Below the pieces are notes generated by a model. That model made no database searches, had not been told where the DNA came from, and saw only the letters and a program-made list of their open reading frames with translations. A stretch of 64,000 nucleotides of DNA from Agromyces sp. 3263. Lineage in GTDB: Bacteria; Actinomycetota; Actinomycetes; Actinomycetales; Microbacteriaceae. Of the stretch, positions 8,298 through 17,875 are shown piece by piece (within the stretch, counting starts at the first letter, position 1; each line of letters starts with the position of its first letter). The translations under genes were made by a program, and so were the position numbers. The stretch covers positions 806,001 to 870,000 of the forward strand of contig NZ_JAVDUV010000001.1 of NCBI RefSeq assembly GCF_031456545.1. Reading direction: 5' to 3'.

Positions 8298-11200
8298 TCA
8301 CGGAGCGACGCAGGACGTGAACCCGCTGGTAGCGCTGCTCAGGTAGGTTCCGCCGACCCCGAGCGTGCCCGACTGGCTCGAGTTCAGCGCGTTCACGTGC
8401 TGCTCCACGAGCGGGGTGCCGGCGGGCGAGGGCTGGAGCCCCTCGATGCCGAAGACGTTGACCGCCGGATCGGTCCCGGCCTTCGTGAGCATGATCCCGG
8501 GAGCGGTCGACCCGTTCGTCGTGCCTCCGGCGGTGACGTTTCCGGCGATCTCGAGGCACAGCGTCGCGTTCATGCCCGGCCCGCCGGAGATACCTCGGAT
8601 GCCGCTGAACGCGCCGCCGAGCGACGCCGGCACGGTGTTGTTCAGGATGCGGGCGGTCAGCGCACCCGAGGCCTCGGCGAAGGTCACGATCCCGCTTCCA
8701 CTCACTCCCGACACGACGTTGCCGCTGATGACGGCCGAGAGCGCCGGCCCTTCCTGCACGAGCGGCGTCCGGCTGCTGGCCCTGATACCGCTGCACCCCT
8801 GGCGGTTGCCGGCGTTGATGATGTTCTCCGACACGGTGGCCGTCGCCGTGGAGTTCTGCGACACCTCGAGGAGGATGGCTTCGCAGTCGATGTGCCGGAT
8901 CGGCTGTTGGGACGTGCCGTTCTTCGTGATCACGAAGTTGGCGTCGGCACCGAAGCCCGCGGCCGCACGGACGAACTGCTCCGGCTGCGCGCCGAGTCCT
9001 CCGTCGCCGCCGTTCATGAGGTTGCCGCTGACGGTGACCACGTCCGTCGCCGATCCGAGCGCGCCCATCGCCGGCACCGGGCCGCCCACCGCGTTGCCCG
9101 CGAGCACCTCGATGCCCACGCCGTGGGCGAAGCCGGTGAGGTCGTTGCCCGAGATCGTCGCCTTGGTGACCGTCGCCGCGGTGGTGGCGGTTCCCCCCGC
9201 GAAGAGCAGGATCCCGTCACCCGGCGTCGTCGTCGTCCCGTCGTCGGAGATGCGGTTGCGAGAGAGTTCCGCGTGGCTGATGGTGCCCGCCCGAGTGGTG
9301 AGGTCGATGCCGTTCTCGGCGGCGCCCGTGATGATGTTGTCGGTGATCGTCACGGCGCCGGTGACGCCGGCGGACCCGGTGAATCCGATGGCGCTCGAGC
9401 CGGCGAGGTCCGCGGCTCCCGCGCCCGAGATCGTGCCGTACGTGAAGGAGAAGCCGTCGACCTGGGATCCGATCACCCCGGTGAATCCGGGATCGACGAT
9501 CCGCATGTTGCGCAGCGACGGGTTCTTGGTGGCCATGAGGCTCACGGCGGTGGTCGCCGAGCCGCTGATCACGCCACCGGAACCGTCGCCGCCCTGGGTC
9601 GTGTTCCCGAGCCCGGTGATGCTGAAGGAACCGGCGGTGCCCGTGCCGTTCACCACGATGTTCCCGGAGCTTCCGATCGACACCCGCTGGAACGTGACGC
9701 CGGTCGCGGCGATGTCGGTGAACGCGAGGGTCACCGCGTAGCCGCTGGCGGTGTCGATCGTGTTGCCCGCGCCCGTCACGGCGATCGTGCCCGACGACGT
9801 CGCCGACAGGCCCGCCCCGTGCGTCGTGTCGATGTCGAGCCCGCCCCCGGTGATCGAGAGGGAGTGGCCGTCGGAGCTGCCGAAGACGACGGCATCGGCG
9901 GCGTTCGTTCCGATCCGCTTCGTCGCCCCCGCGAGCGTGGTCGCTCCGCCGGTGTTGTCCGTCACCCGCACGCCGCCGCCCTCGTCGGATCCGTCGGTGA
10001 TGGAGCCCGACAGCGTGACGGTGCCGCCGGTGCGATGCTCGACGGCCGCGCTGAGCGCACCGCTGCCGTCGGCGATCGTGCCGCCGTAGGTGATGTCCCC
10101 GCTGCCGCCGTCGACATCGACGGCCGTGCCGGCGGCGCCCGAGATCGTGCCGCTCGCCGCCGAGAACGTTCCGGCGCCGAGGCCGGTGAGGTCGATGCCC
10201 GCGCCGGAGCTGTTCGTCGACGAGACCTCGTCGAACGGCAGGGTGGCCGCCGTGCCGTTGACCACGACGGCTGGAGCGCCGGTCGCGCGGACCACACCCG
10301 AACCCGCGGCGGTGAGGGTCACCGTGCCGGCGTTGCTCAGCGAGAAGGCCGGCGTGAAGCCGTCGGTGGTGAGGGCGAGATCGCCGAAGGTGATCGCGCC
10401 CGTGGTGTTGGCGAGCGAGACGCCGCCGTAGGACGAGTCGACGGTCTCGACCCGGTCGATCTGGCTGGTGCCGAGCGCCGTGCCGGAGATGCGCAGCGCA
10501 GAGGCGGACCATGCGCTGATGCGGATGTCGGATGCCGGGTCGAACACGACGGTGCCCGCATTGACCAGCTCCACCCCCGCCTGCTTCGTGTTGACGGACA
10601 GGCCCGAGAAGGTGAATGTGCCGCTGGTGCCGATGAGCGAGACGGCGGCGTCACCGGACGCGGAGTAGACGATCTGCAGGTCGCGGAAGGTGCCGCCGAC
10701 GTCGCCGGCGCCACCGACGAGCGCGTTCCCGAAGCCGCCCACCGAGAGCTCGAGCCCGCCGACGGTGTCGCCCGAGCCGAGCCGCACGACGTCCTGGATG
10801 GAACCGGCGGTGATGACCGGCTTGATGCCGGCGCCCGTGTGCAGCGTGGCACCGCCGACGACGAGGCTCGCCGCCGAGCCGATGAGCTGCTGGTCGGCAT
10901 CGAGGTCGATGCCGGCGGCGTAGCCGGTGCTCGTGCCGTTCCCGCGGAACACGAAGATGCTCTGCCCGGCGCTGCTCGCGGCATCCGCTTGGGCGAGGGT
11001 GTCGAACGGGGCGGTGGAGGTGCCGTCGTTGCCTTCGGCGTTGTTGCTGACGTACCAGACGCAACCCGCGAGCGCGATGCTCACGCGCCCGGTGTCGGAG
11101 TCGTCGCCGTCGGTGACCTCGTAGTCGAAGAAGTCGGCGGCGTCGGTGCAGCTCGTGCCCGCGGCCGGGGTGTAGACGAAGTCGCCGTCGGCCTGGATGT

Positions 11201-12794
11201 CGACGCTGCCGCCGTCGTTCGTGGCGACGGTGCCGGCCACGAGCGAGAGCGCACCGTCGCCGCCGCCGTCGTTGGCGATCAGGTCGCCGGTGACCAGCTT
11301 GCGCGGACCCGAGGTCGTGGGCACGCCGTCAGTCGGCGAGTCCATCACGAACGTCGTGTTGCCGACCGCCGACTTCGCGGCGGCGAAGGTGTCGTCGCCG
11401 GCGACGGGCACGTCGTTGACGCACGCGACCGTGACCGCGACGGTCGCGGTGGCGCCGCCGGTGACGGTGTAGGCGAAGTCGTCGGTGGTGGTGCCCGGCG
11501 GATCGTTGCAGACGTTCGGGTCGGGCTGGTACGTGAGGCCGGTGTGGGCGCCGGGGCTGCCGCCGGTGAGCACCACGGTGCCGCCCGCGGGGTCGCTCGC
11601 CGACACGATGGCGAGCAGGCCGCCGTCGGGGTCGTCATCGTTGGCGAGCACGTCGAGTGCCGTGGCGCCTGCGTCCTCCTCGACGGTGAACGCGTCGTCG
11701 CTCGCGGTCGCCAGGTCGTCGACGCAGGTCACGGTGACGGCGACCGTCGCGGTCGATCCGCCCGGTGCAAGCGTGTAGGTGAAGTCGTCGGTCATGGTGC
11801 CAGGCGGGTCGTTGCACACATCCGGGTCGGGCGCATAGGTGACGGATGCCGCGTCGCCGGCGATCACCGCGGTGCCATGGTCGGGCTGCGTGATCGAGTC
11901 GATCGCGATGGGTCCGCCGTCGGCGTTGTCGTCGTTGGCGAGCACGTCGATCGTGCTGGCAACGGCGTCCTCGGCGATGGTCGCGCGGTCGTCGACGGCG
12001 GTGGGCGGCACGTCCTCGACGACGTCGGTGACCTGGATCGTGAAGGCCTCCTCGACGGCGCCTCCGTACCCGTCGCTCCCCCGGAGCCTGATCGAGTAGG
12101 AGCTCTTCGCCTCGTAGTCGAACGCCGCAGTCGTCGTGAGCGTGCTGCCCGCGATCGAGAAGCTCGAGTTGTCGTCGGCGCCGGCGCCGGCGACCAGCGC
12201 GAACGTCGGCGTGCTCGCCGGATCGCCATCCGTGAGACTCAAGGTGCCGACCGTCGTGCCGGCCGGCTCGTTCTCGAGCACGGCGGCGTTCGACAGCGCG
12301 AGGTCGCTGGGCGCGTGGTTCACGATGACGTACGCCGTCTCGGTGGCGGCGCACAGTCCGGGCCCGCTCACGCGTCGCAGCACCCCGGAGCTCGGCGCGC
12401 AGAGGTACACGGGCGTCGAGGTCGGCACCGTGATGATGGTGCCCGGCGGCTTGGTGCCGGTGCACGCCTTCGCGGAGCTCAGGCGGCGCACCGAACCGTC
12501 GGGCTGCACGCACAGCTGCGTCGGCCCGGGCCAGATCGCCACGGCCGTCTCCTGCTTCGGCCGGCAGTCCGACGAGCTCGTCGCGACCCGCAGCAGTCCG
12601 TTCGACTTCTGCGCGCACGCGAACGTGAGCTGCGCCTCGGTCGTCGACGCGACGGCCACGGATGGCGCGGCCACCCCGACGACCAGCGCGAGGATCGCGG
12701 CGAAGACCAGTGCGGGTCGCGCTCGGCCGGGGACCCGGCGGCGCCGCCCCCGCTCGGCGCTGGCGTTCGAGGCATGGGCGGGCGCGACCGACAT
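8298..12794 (-). CDS. Giant secreted protein: Cys repeats, cadherin/Ig-like domains, beta-helix
   Basis: A 1498-residue exported protein. After a signal peptide (about 1-50, ending SVAVAS) come three degenerate 35-residue Cys repeats of the form C-(x)-GLLRV..-C (about 55-160). A cadherin-like domain follows (LENEPAGTTVGTLSLTDGDP), then tandem Ig/cadherin-like repeats each containing VLANDD and CNDPPGT (about 260-560). About 900 residues of Gly/Thr/Ser-rich parallel beta-helix repeats (right-handed beta-helix/pectate-lyase-like) make up the rest. It looks like an adhesin or a polysaccharide-binding surface protein; no LPXTG anchor or catalytic triad is visible. It is followed on the same strand, after about 107 bases, by the GH15 glucosidase. 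Confidence 0.85.
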   Translation of the reverse strand: MSVAPAHASNASAERGRRRRVPGRARPALVFAAILALVVGVAAPSVAVASTTEAQLTFACAQKSNGLLRVATSSSDCRPKQETAVAIWPGPTQLCVQPDGSVRRLSSAKACTGTKPPGTIITVPTSTPVYLCAPSSGVLRRVSGPGLCAATETAYVIVNHAPSDLALSNAAVLENEPAGTTVGTLSLTDGDPASTPTFALVAGAGADDNSSFSIAGSTLTTTAAFDYEAKSSYSIRLRGSDGYGGAVEEAFTIQVTDVVEDVPPTAVDDRATIAEDAVASTIDVLANDDNADGGPIAIDSITQPDHGTAVIAGDAASVTYAPDPDVCNDPPGTMTDDFTYTLAPGGSTATVAVTVTCVDDLATASDDAFTVEEDAGATALDVLANDDDPDGGLLAIVSASDPAGGTVVLTGGSPGAHTGLTYQPDPNVCNDPPGTTTDDFAYTVTGGATATVAVTVACVNDVPVAGDDTFAAAKSAVGNTTFVMDSPTDGVPTTSGPRKLVTGDLIANDGGGDGALSLVAGTVATNDGGSVDIQADGDFVYTPAAGTSCTDAADFFDYEVTDGDDSDTGRVSIALAGCVWYVSNNAEGNDGTSTAPFDTLAQADAASSAGQSIFVFRGNGTSTGYAAGIDLDADQQLIGSAASLVVGGATLHTGAGIKPVITAGSIQDVVRLGSGDTVGGLELSVGGFGNALVGGAGDVGGTFRDLQIVYSASGDAAVSLIGTSGTFTFSGLSVNTKQAGVELVNAGTVVFDPASDIRISAWSASALRISGTALGTSQIDRVETVDSSYGGVSLANTTGAITFGDLALTTDGFTPAFSLSNAGTVTLTAAGSGVVRATGAPAVVVNGTAATLPFDEVSSTNSSGAGIDLTGLGAGTFSAASGTISGAAGTAVDVDGGSGDITYGGTIADGSGALSAAVEHRTGGTVTLSGSITDGSDEGGGVRVTDNTGGATTLAGATKRIGTNAADAVVFGSSDGHSLSITGGGLDIDTTHGAGLSATSSGTIAVTGAGNTIDTASGYAVTLAFTDIAATGVTFQRVSIGSSGNIVVNGTGTAGSFSITGLGNTTQGGDGSGGVISGSATTAVSLMATKNPSLRNMRIVDPGFTGVIGSQVDGFSFTYGTISGAGAADLAGSSAIGFTGSAGVTGAVTITDNIITGAAENGIDLTTRAGTISHAELSRNRISDDGTTTTPGDGILLFAGGTATTAATVTKATISGNDLTGFAHGVGIEVLAGNAVGGPVPAMGALGSATDVVTVSGNLMNGGDGGLGAQPEQFVRAAAGFGADANFVITKNGTSQQPIRHIDCEAILLEVSQNSTATATVSENIINAGNRQGCSGIRASSRTPLVQEGPALSAVISGNVVSGVSGSGIVTFAEASGALTARILNNTVPASLGGAFSGIRGISGGPGMNATLCLEIAGNVTAGGTTNGSTAPGIMLTKAGTDPAVNVFGIEGLQPSPAGTPLVEQHVNALNSSQSGTLGVGGTYLSSATSGFTSCVAP

Positions 12795-12941
12795 GGGGTC
12801 TCCTCGGGTTCGGCACCGTCGCCTGGTCCGTGCTGGGGGCGCGGAACGACGACGCCTTCGCGCTCAGCGTGGCGGGGGCAGGTGCCCGCTGCCAGTCCCA
12901 GAAGGGGGGTCGTGAGGGTTGCTCGGGTCGGCCACGCACGA

Positions 12942-12978
12942 CGAAGGCCCGGTCCCCTGCGTGAGGGCCGGGCCTTCG
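12942..12978 (-). terminator. Hairpin downstream of the Clp gene
   Basis: CGAAGGCCCGG (12942-12952) and CCGGGCCTTCG (12968-12978) form an 11-bp stem with a 15-base loop, starting 22 bases past the stop at 13001. No strong T-run, as is common in actinobacteria. Confidence 0.7.
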
Positions 12979-13000
12979 AGCGGATGCCGCGGGGCGGGCG

Positions 13001-15589
13001 TTACGCCGCGGCAGGCACCTCCACGGTCGCGCGCGGCACCGGCACGACGACGAACTCGCCGTCCGCGGCATCCACCGTCACGCCCTCGCCGTCGCCCAGC
13101 GCACCCGACACGAACAGGTCGCTGATGCGGTCGTCGATCTCGCGCTGGATCACGCGACGCAGCGGGCGAGCACCGTACTCGGGCTCGTAGCCGCGCTCCG
13201 CGAGGAGCGCCACCGCGGCATCCGTCACCTCGAAGGCGACCTCGCGCGCGGCGAGCCGCTTCGAGGTCGCGCCGAGCATGAGCCTGACGATCTGCGCGAG
13301 CTCCGCCTCGCCGAGCTTCTGGAACAGCACGATCTCGTCGATGCGGTTCAGGAACTCGGGCCGCATGGCCTCGCGCACCTTGCCCATGACCCGCTGGCGC
13401 ACGTCGTCCTGCGACGCGAAACCAGAGCCATCAGCGGATGCCACGAAGCCGAGCGCACCCGACCGCGACGCGAGGAACTCCGAACCGAGGTTCGAGGTCA
13501 TGATGACCACCGTGTTGCGGAAGTCGACCGTGCGACCCTGGCCGTCGGTCAGGCGTCCGTCGTCGAGCACCTGCAGCAGCAGGTTGAACACGTCGGGGTG
13601 CGCCTTCTCGATCTCGTCGAACAGCACGATCGAGTACGGGTTGCGCCGCACGCGCTCGGTGAGCTGCCCGGCCTCGTCGTAGCCGACGTATCCGGGAGGG
13701 GCGCCGACGAGCCGCGACACGGTGTGCCGCTCGCCGAACTCGCTCATGTCGAAGCGGATCACGGCGGTCTCGTCGTCGAACAGGCTCGCCGCGAGCGACT
13801 TGGCCAGCTCGGTCTTGCCGACACCCGTCGGGCCGAGGAACAGGAACGACCCCACGGGCCGACGCGCGTCGCCCATGCCGGTGCGGCTGCGGCGCACGGC
13901 CTTGGCGACCGCGGTGACCGCGTCGTCCTGGCCGATGACGCGCGAGTGCAGCTCGCCCTCGAGGTCGCCCAGGCGCTCGCGCTCGGACTCGGTGAGGCGG
14001 TTCACCGGAATTCCGGTGGCCCGCGAGATCACCGCGGCGATCTCGGCCTCGTCGATCACGGCCTCACGCTGCTGAGCGGATGCCGCGGCGCGGCCGGCTG
14101 CGGTCACCTCGTCGAGCTTCGCCTGCACCTTCGAGATCTCGTCGCGAATCCGCGACGCCTCCTCGTAGTGCTCGGCGCCGACGGCGGCGTTCTTGTCGGC
14201 CTCGAGGTCGGCGAGCCGCGCGATGAGCGCGGAGACATCCGTCTTCACGCCGAGCCGCAGGCGCAGCCGCGCCCCGGCCTGGTCGATGAGGTCGATGGCC
14301 TTGTCGGGAAGCACCCGGTCGGTGAGGTAGCGCGCACTGAGCTCGACGGCGGCGCGCAGCGCGGCATCCGTGTACTCGATGCCGTGGTGCTCCTCGTAGG
14401 CGGGCTTCAGCCCGTGCAGGATGAGCACGGCGTCCTCGATCGAGGGCTCGCCGACGCGCACCGGCTGGAACCGGCGCTCGAGGGCGGGGTCCTTCTCGAT
14501 GGTGCGGTACTCCTTGAGCGTGGTCGCACCCACGAGGTGCAGCTCACCGCGCGCGAGGCGCGGCTTCAGGATGTTGCCCGCGTCCATGCCGTCGCCACCG
14601 CCGCTGCCGCCGGCGCCCACGACCGTGTGCACCTCGTCGATGAACACGATGAAGTCGCCCTTGTGCTCGGCGATCTCGTCGATGGTCTTGGTGAGGCGCT
14701 CCTCGAAGTCGCCGCGGTAGCGGGTGCCCGCGAGCATCGCGGGCAGGTCGAGCGACACGACGCGCTTGCCGAGCAACTGCTCGGGCACGTTCTCCTCGAC
14801 GATCGCGCGGGCGAGGCCCTCGACGATCGCGGTCTTGCCCACGCCGGCCTCGCCGACCAGCACCGGGTTGTTCTTGGTGCGGCGGCTGAGGATCTCGATG
14901 GCCTGCTCGATCTCGTCGACGCGTCCGATCACGGGGTCGAGCTCGCCGTTCTCGGCGAGGGCCGTGAGGTCGGTGCCGAACTTGTCGAGCATCGGGGTGG
15001 CGGATGCCGCGGCGCCCGCGCTGCTCGCGTCGCCCTCGCCCTCTGCGCCCTCAGCGCCCGGGGTGACCGTCTCGCGGATCTGCTGCGTGAGCGCCTCGGC
15101 GGTGACGCCGGCGCGCGCGAGCACCTGCCCGGCGGGGGCATCCTGGCCGAGCACGAGCGCGAAGAAGAGGTGCTCGGGGTCGATGTAGGTCGAGCCGGCC
15201 GAGCGCGCGACCTGGTAGGCGTGGAACAGCGCGCGGCTCGCGCTGGGGGTGATCGTGGCCGCGTTGATGTCGGCCGTCTCACCCGCGGCGGGCAGGCGCG
15301 CCTCGGTCGCGGTGATGATGCGCTCGGGTGCGACGCCGATGCGCTGGATGGCCTGCGTGACCGCCTCGTCCTCGACGATGACGCGCAGGATGTGCAGGGC
15401 GTCGAGCTCGGTCTGGCCGCGCTCGAGCGCGAAGCGTCCTGCCTGCTGCAGGATGCCTTGCGTGCGGGCGGTCAGGAACCGGCTGAGGTCGATCGACCGA
15501 GCCTGACGCGCCTGCTCTCCCGCAAGGTACCGGCTGAGGAACTCGTCGAACGAGCTCGCGCCGGCTTCGGGGTTGAAGTCTTCGGGCAC
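13001..15589 (-). CDS. clpC: ClpC-type AAA+ unfoldase (ClpP partner)
   Basis: About 862 residues: double Clp-N repeat (about 35-175), AAA+ domain 1 with Walker A GEAGVGKT (247-254), a short middle domain with UVR-like [10 protein letters not shown] instead of the long ClpB coiled coil, and AAA+ domain 2 with GPTGVGKT. After MTSNLGSEF comes GALGF, the LGF-type loop that docks ClpP, so this is a protease partner rather than a ClpB disaggregase. GTG at 15589 is preferred: AGGAGG ends four bases before it, while the adjacent TTG is too close. The promoter region carries an HspR-type operator, so heat-shock control is likely. It may be a second, stress-dedicated ClpC copy. Confidence 0.88.
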   Translation of the reverse strand: MPEDFNPEAGASSFDEFLSRYLAGEQARQARSIDLSRFLTARTQGILQQAGRFALERGQTELDALHILRVIVEDEAVTQAIQRIGVAPERIITATEARLPAAGETADINAATITPSASRALFHAYQVARSAGSTYIDPEHLFFALVLGQDAPAGQVLARAGVTAEALTQQIRETVTPGAEGAEGEGDASSAGAAASATPMLDKFGTDLTALAENGELDPVIGRVDEIEQAIEILSRRTKNNPVLVGEAGVGKTAIVEGLARAIVEENVPEQLLGKRVVSLDLPAMLAGTRYRGDFEERLTKTIDEIAEHKGDFIVFIDEVHTVVGAGGSGGGDGMDAGNILKPRLARGELHLVGATTLKEYRTIEKDPALERRFQPVRVGEPSIEDAVLILHGLKPAYEEHHGIEYTDAALRAAVELSARYLTDRVLPDKAIDLIDQAGARLRLRLGVKTDVSALIARLADLEADKNAAVGAEHYEEASRIRDEISKVQAKLDEVTAAGRAAASAQQREAVIDEAEIAAVISRATGIPVNRLTESERERLGDLEGELHSRVIGQDDAVTAVAKAVRRSRTGMGDARRPVGSFLFLGPTGVGKTELAKSLAASLFDDETAVIRFDMSEFGERHTVSRLVGAPPGYVGYDEAGQLTERVRRNPYSIVLFDEIEKAHPDVFNLLLQVLDDGRLTDGQGRTVDFRNTVVIMTSNLGSEFLASRSGALGFVASADGSGFASQDDVRQRVMGKVREAMRPEFLNRIDEIVLFQKLGEAELAQIVRLMLGATSKRLAAREVAFEVTDAAVALLAERGYEPEYGARPLRRVIQREIDDRISDLFVSGALGDGEGVTVDAADGEFVVVPVPRATVEVPAAA

Positions 15590-15601
15590 CAATCCTCCTG
15601 G

Positions 15602-15628
15602 GAACTTGAGTTGGGTACGCTCAAGTTC
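15602..15628 (-). promoter_or_regulatory. HAIR operator (HspR binding site)
   Basis: GAACTTGAG-N9-CTCAAGTTC is a perfect 9-bp inverted repeat. It matches the HspR-associated inverted repeat CTTGAGT-N7-ACTCAAG with a single mismatch (GCTCAAG). It lies immediately upstream of the clpC-type gene's ribosome-binding site, consistent with HspR repression as known for clpB/dnaK in Streptomyces and mycobacteria. Confidence 0.8.
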
Positions 15629-15753
15629 AACGCGGAGGGGGCGCGGGTATTCCCGGCAACTGACGAAGGAATATACACTCCGTCAGAGCCGTCGCACGCC
15701 ACGCAATCGGCGTGGATCGCATACTCGTCGGTGTGCAAGCACGTTCGCACCTC

Positions 15754-16893
15754 TCACGACTTACCGCGGGGCCGATCCATCTCGCCCTTATTTGATGCAG
15801 TGCTCTCCGGTCGCGTTACTGTCCCCTCCGATGCGGATGCCTTGTCGCCTGAGGGGCCGTCTTGCGTAGCCGCAGTTTCCTCACTACGAGTTTGCGGTCG
15901 CTTGATCTCGAGTTCCCTTCGCTTTGACCACCTCAAGTAGTCGGTACCAGCTTGCGTCAGCGACCAGTACTCGTTCTGGTCGCTGACGGAATGACGCAAG
16001 CTAGAAGGGGCAACAAGGTCAAGAGCCATAAGCTCCACAAGCACCTCCTTCACGACATTGAGCGGCGTGATCGTGGATGATCGCGATTGATCGCTCTTCA
16101 GGTGAATGGCCAGGAGTTCGGACGCTTTGCGCAACGGGTACTCGGGGATGAGCGACGGGCCCAACGTCTCGAATATCCAACGCAGGCTGACCGAGGGAGC
16201 ATCCGTCTCCCACTCGGTTGAATCAAAGTATCGGTAGGAGACATCGTGCGTGCGCCCGGAAAGTACCGCCCGGAGTTGTTGCATCGCCTTGGTCTGATCC
16301 GCATCTACTTCGTGGTTGAGCGCCTCGATCTCGCGCCTGAGTCTGGCGTTCTCCGCGCTCAAACGCGACAGTTCGGATGTAACTTCGGGGCCGATCGAAG
16401 ACGACGAGCGAACCCAACCCTCTCGTGGCGTCGCAGTGAACGCCTTCATTAGGGCGACCACAGCCTTCGAATGAAGATCCTCCGCAGACTTCCAGTATCC
16501 AACCGGTCGTTGGCCTACCAGCCCCCTGAACTCATCAAGTAGCAAGCGCACTTCTTTGTCACCATCAATGCGATCGGCAGGCCAACTTGCGCTGGGGTCA
16601 ATAAGGAAACCGAGGGCTGGCACGCCGGATGCAACTGCGTATTCATACTCTTTGCGCGTATAGCTGATCCCGTCGACGACCGATCCATAGCGATGGGCGA
16701 CTATCACGAGGTAGTAATCGCTCTCATCGATGTGGCGTTGAATTATCTGCCACTGCTGTTCATCTGCAGCGCTGAACATCTCCATGCCGACGGGTATGTG
16801 ACCCATCTCCAGGATGGCTTTGATGACGGCATCCCGTTCCTCGACGAGATCTTCGTACGTTGAGCTCACAAAGATCTGAAATTTGGTTGCCAA
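15754..16893 (-). CDS. DUF4062 (TIR-like) domain protein with coiled coil
   Basis: A 379-residue protein. Residues 5-95 form a DUF4062 domain (FQIFVSSTYEDL, then VGMEMFSAADEQQW, YYLVIVAHRYGS, YTRKEYEYA), a TIR/nucleoside-deoxyribosyltransferase-like fold often linked to STAND or defence proteins. Residues 105-165 give the usual family extension, 170-205 a coiled coil (SRLSAENARLRREIEALN), and the C-terminus a winged-helix-like segment ending LTQAGTDYLRW. Start is TTG at 16893 with AGGAG eight bases upstream; the family motif begins five residues later, and the in-frame ATGs farther upstream have no ribosome-binding site. Base use is AT-richer than neighbours. Role in phage defence or NAD/nucleotide signalling is inference. 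Confidence 0.82.
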   Translation of the reverse strand: MATKFQIFVSSTYEDLVEERDAVIKAILEMGHIPVGMEMFSAADEQQWQIIQRHIDESDYYLVIVAHRYGSVVDGISYTRKEYEYAVASGVPALGFLIDPSASWPADRIDGDKEVRLLLDEFRGLVGQRPVGYWKSAEDLHSKAVVALMKAFTATPREGWVRSSSSIGPEVTSELSRLSAENARLRREIEALNHEVDADQTKAMQQLRAVLSGRTHDVSYRYFDSTEWETDAPSVSLRWIFETLGPSLIPEYPLRKASELLAIHLKSDQSRSSTITPLNVVKEVLVELMALDLVAPSSLRHSVSDQNEYWSLTQAGTDYLRWSKRRELEIKRPQTRSEETAATQDGPSGDKASASEGTVTRPESTASNKGEMDRPRGKS

Positions 16894-17193
16894 CGCTGTT
16901 TCTCCTTCGGTCACGACACAACGCGAGCTACCTCTAGTTCGCAATCGGCTTCGAGTGTACGGTCGTTGTCGCATGCACTTAGGTCTCGAGTCAGCGTTGC
17001 CTCCGGCATTCCGGCCGCCCACTAGGGCTAGGACTACACGCATGTAGGGGGAGCGCCGGCCGTAGTCATGTCTCACCTCAGGTCAGCTCGCCGTTGCGAC
17101 ACGGCATCCTCATCGAGGCACCTCACACCGCAACCACACCCGTGGCGTATTTCGTGCGACGACGCGAGAAGCATCGAGATATAGACTCCGCAC
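16894..17193. other. 300-bp divergent intergenic region of the island
   Basis: No gene is supported here. It separates the divergent DUF4062 and methyltransferase-like genes and holds the palindrome CTACACGCATGTAG (17034-17047; 5-bp arms, 4-base loop), a possible operator, plus the rightward promoter at its end. Confidence 0.5.
17182..17187 (+). promoter_or_regulatory. Leaderless -10 hexamer TAGACT
   Basis: TAGACT followed by six bases and GTG at 17194; no Shine-Dalgarno precedes the gene, so a leaderless transcript is predicted. Confidence 0.45.
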
Positions 17194-17799
17194 GTGCCTT
17201 TCCCACAGTCTTTCGATGACTCTGGGCTCCCTGATCCGGCTGACCGGGGGACGCCGTGGGTAAGCGACACACCCGCTTACGTCATGTGGTGCGAGCGCAT
17301 GGCCGGTCTCGACTTCATGGATCGGCTCGCCATCGTCGAGCATCGCGGCCTAATCGACGCCTACGGGGAGAACGCCATGAGCCGTGACGCGCTGCAGCGG
17401 ATCGCAGCGTACGGGCCGTTGTGGGAACTCGGCGCCGGCGGCGGCTACACCGCTCGACTTCTAAAGGATCTCGGAGCAGAGGTGGTCGCCTCGGATCCGA
17501 AGCCGCCCGTGATCCCATGGACGGAGGTCAGATGGGGCACGTACGAAACGGATGACGTAGGAGACAGCATCCCTCTCCTAGTCTGGCCCTACATGAACGC
17601 GGCTCTCCCATGGCTTCGATCCGAGCGCGCCCCGCACCGCCTAATCGTCGTCAATGATGTCGCACCGAATGCAGTCGGGGCTCACGGCATAATCGGCTAC
17701 CTGTCCGAGGCATGGACGCATATCGAGACCTTCCCCGCTGGTTCGGGATGGCGCAGGTGGGCCGACTATGTCCACGTTTGGGATCGGCCGAACCGATAG
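17194..17799 (+). CDS. SAM-methyltransferase-like protein of the island
   Basis: A 201-residue protein with a class I methyltransferase motif I, LWELGAGGGYTARLL (about residues 76-90), followed by VVASDPKPP with the acidic residue that would bind the SAM ribose. Later strands (HRLIVVNDVAP, WRRWADYVHVW) fit the fold, but no catalytic motif for DNA, RNA or protein methylation (such as DPPY or NPPY) is visible. Target therefore unknown, and it may be a degenerate relative. GTG start supported by the leaderless promoter geometry. It is convergent with the large nuclease-like gene and divergent from the DUF4062 gene. Confidence 0.65.
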   Translation: MPFPQSFDDSGLPDPADRGTPWVSDTPAYVMWCERMAGLDFMDRLAIVEHRGLIDAYGENAMSRDALQRIAAYGPLWELGAGGGYTARLLKDLGAEVVASDPKPPVIPWTEVRWGTYETDDVGDSIPLLVWPYMNAALPWLRSERAPHRLIVVNDVAPNAVGAHGIIGYLSEAWTHIETFPAGSGWRRWADYVHVWDRPNR

Positions 17800-17875
17800 C
17801 TACGCCGAGTGTGCCTCCGGCCGGCCACCTCCCCGTCGGTTTGATGGCGCAGGTTCGTTAACACTTGACGTTGGG

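Noticed and set aside
8298..12794. Repetitive beta-helix coding DNA considered as a repeat array or CRISPR
   Set aside because: Repeats are at the protein level with variable length and no constant spacers; it is one continuous gene.
8397..13190. Very long plus-strand open frame opposite the beta-helix protein and part of the Clp gene
   Set aside because: Arg/Gly/Asp-rich translation with no domain, no ribosome-binding site, and it mirrors well-supported minus-strand genes; a high-GC antisense artefact.
13598..15940. 780-codon plus-strand open frame opposite the ClpC-type gene
   Set aside because: Antisense shadow of a conserved AAA+ protein; runs through its promoter and has no recognisable motif.
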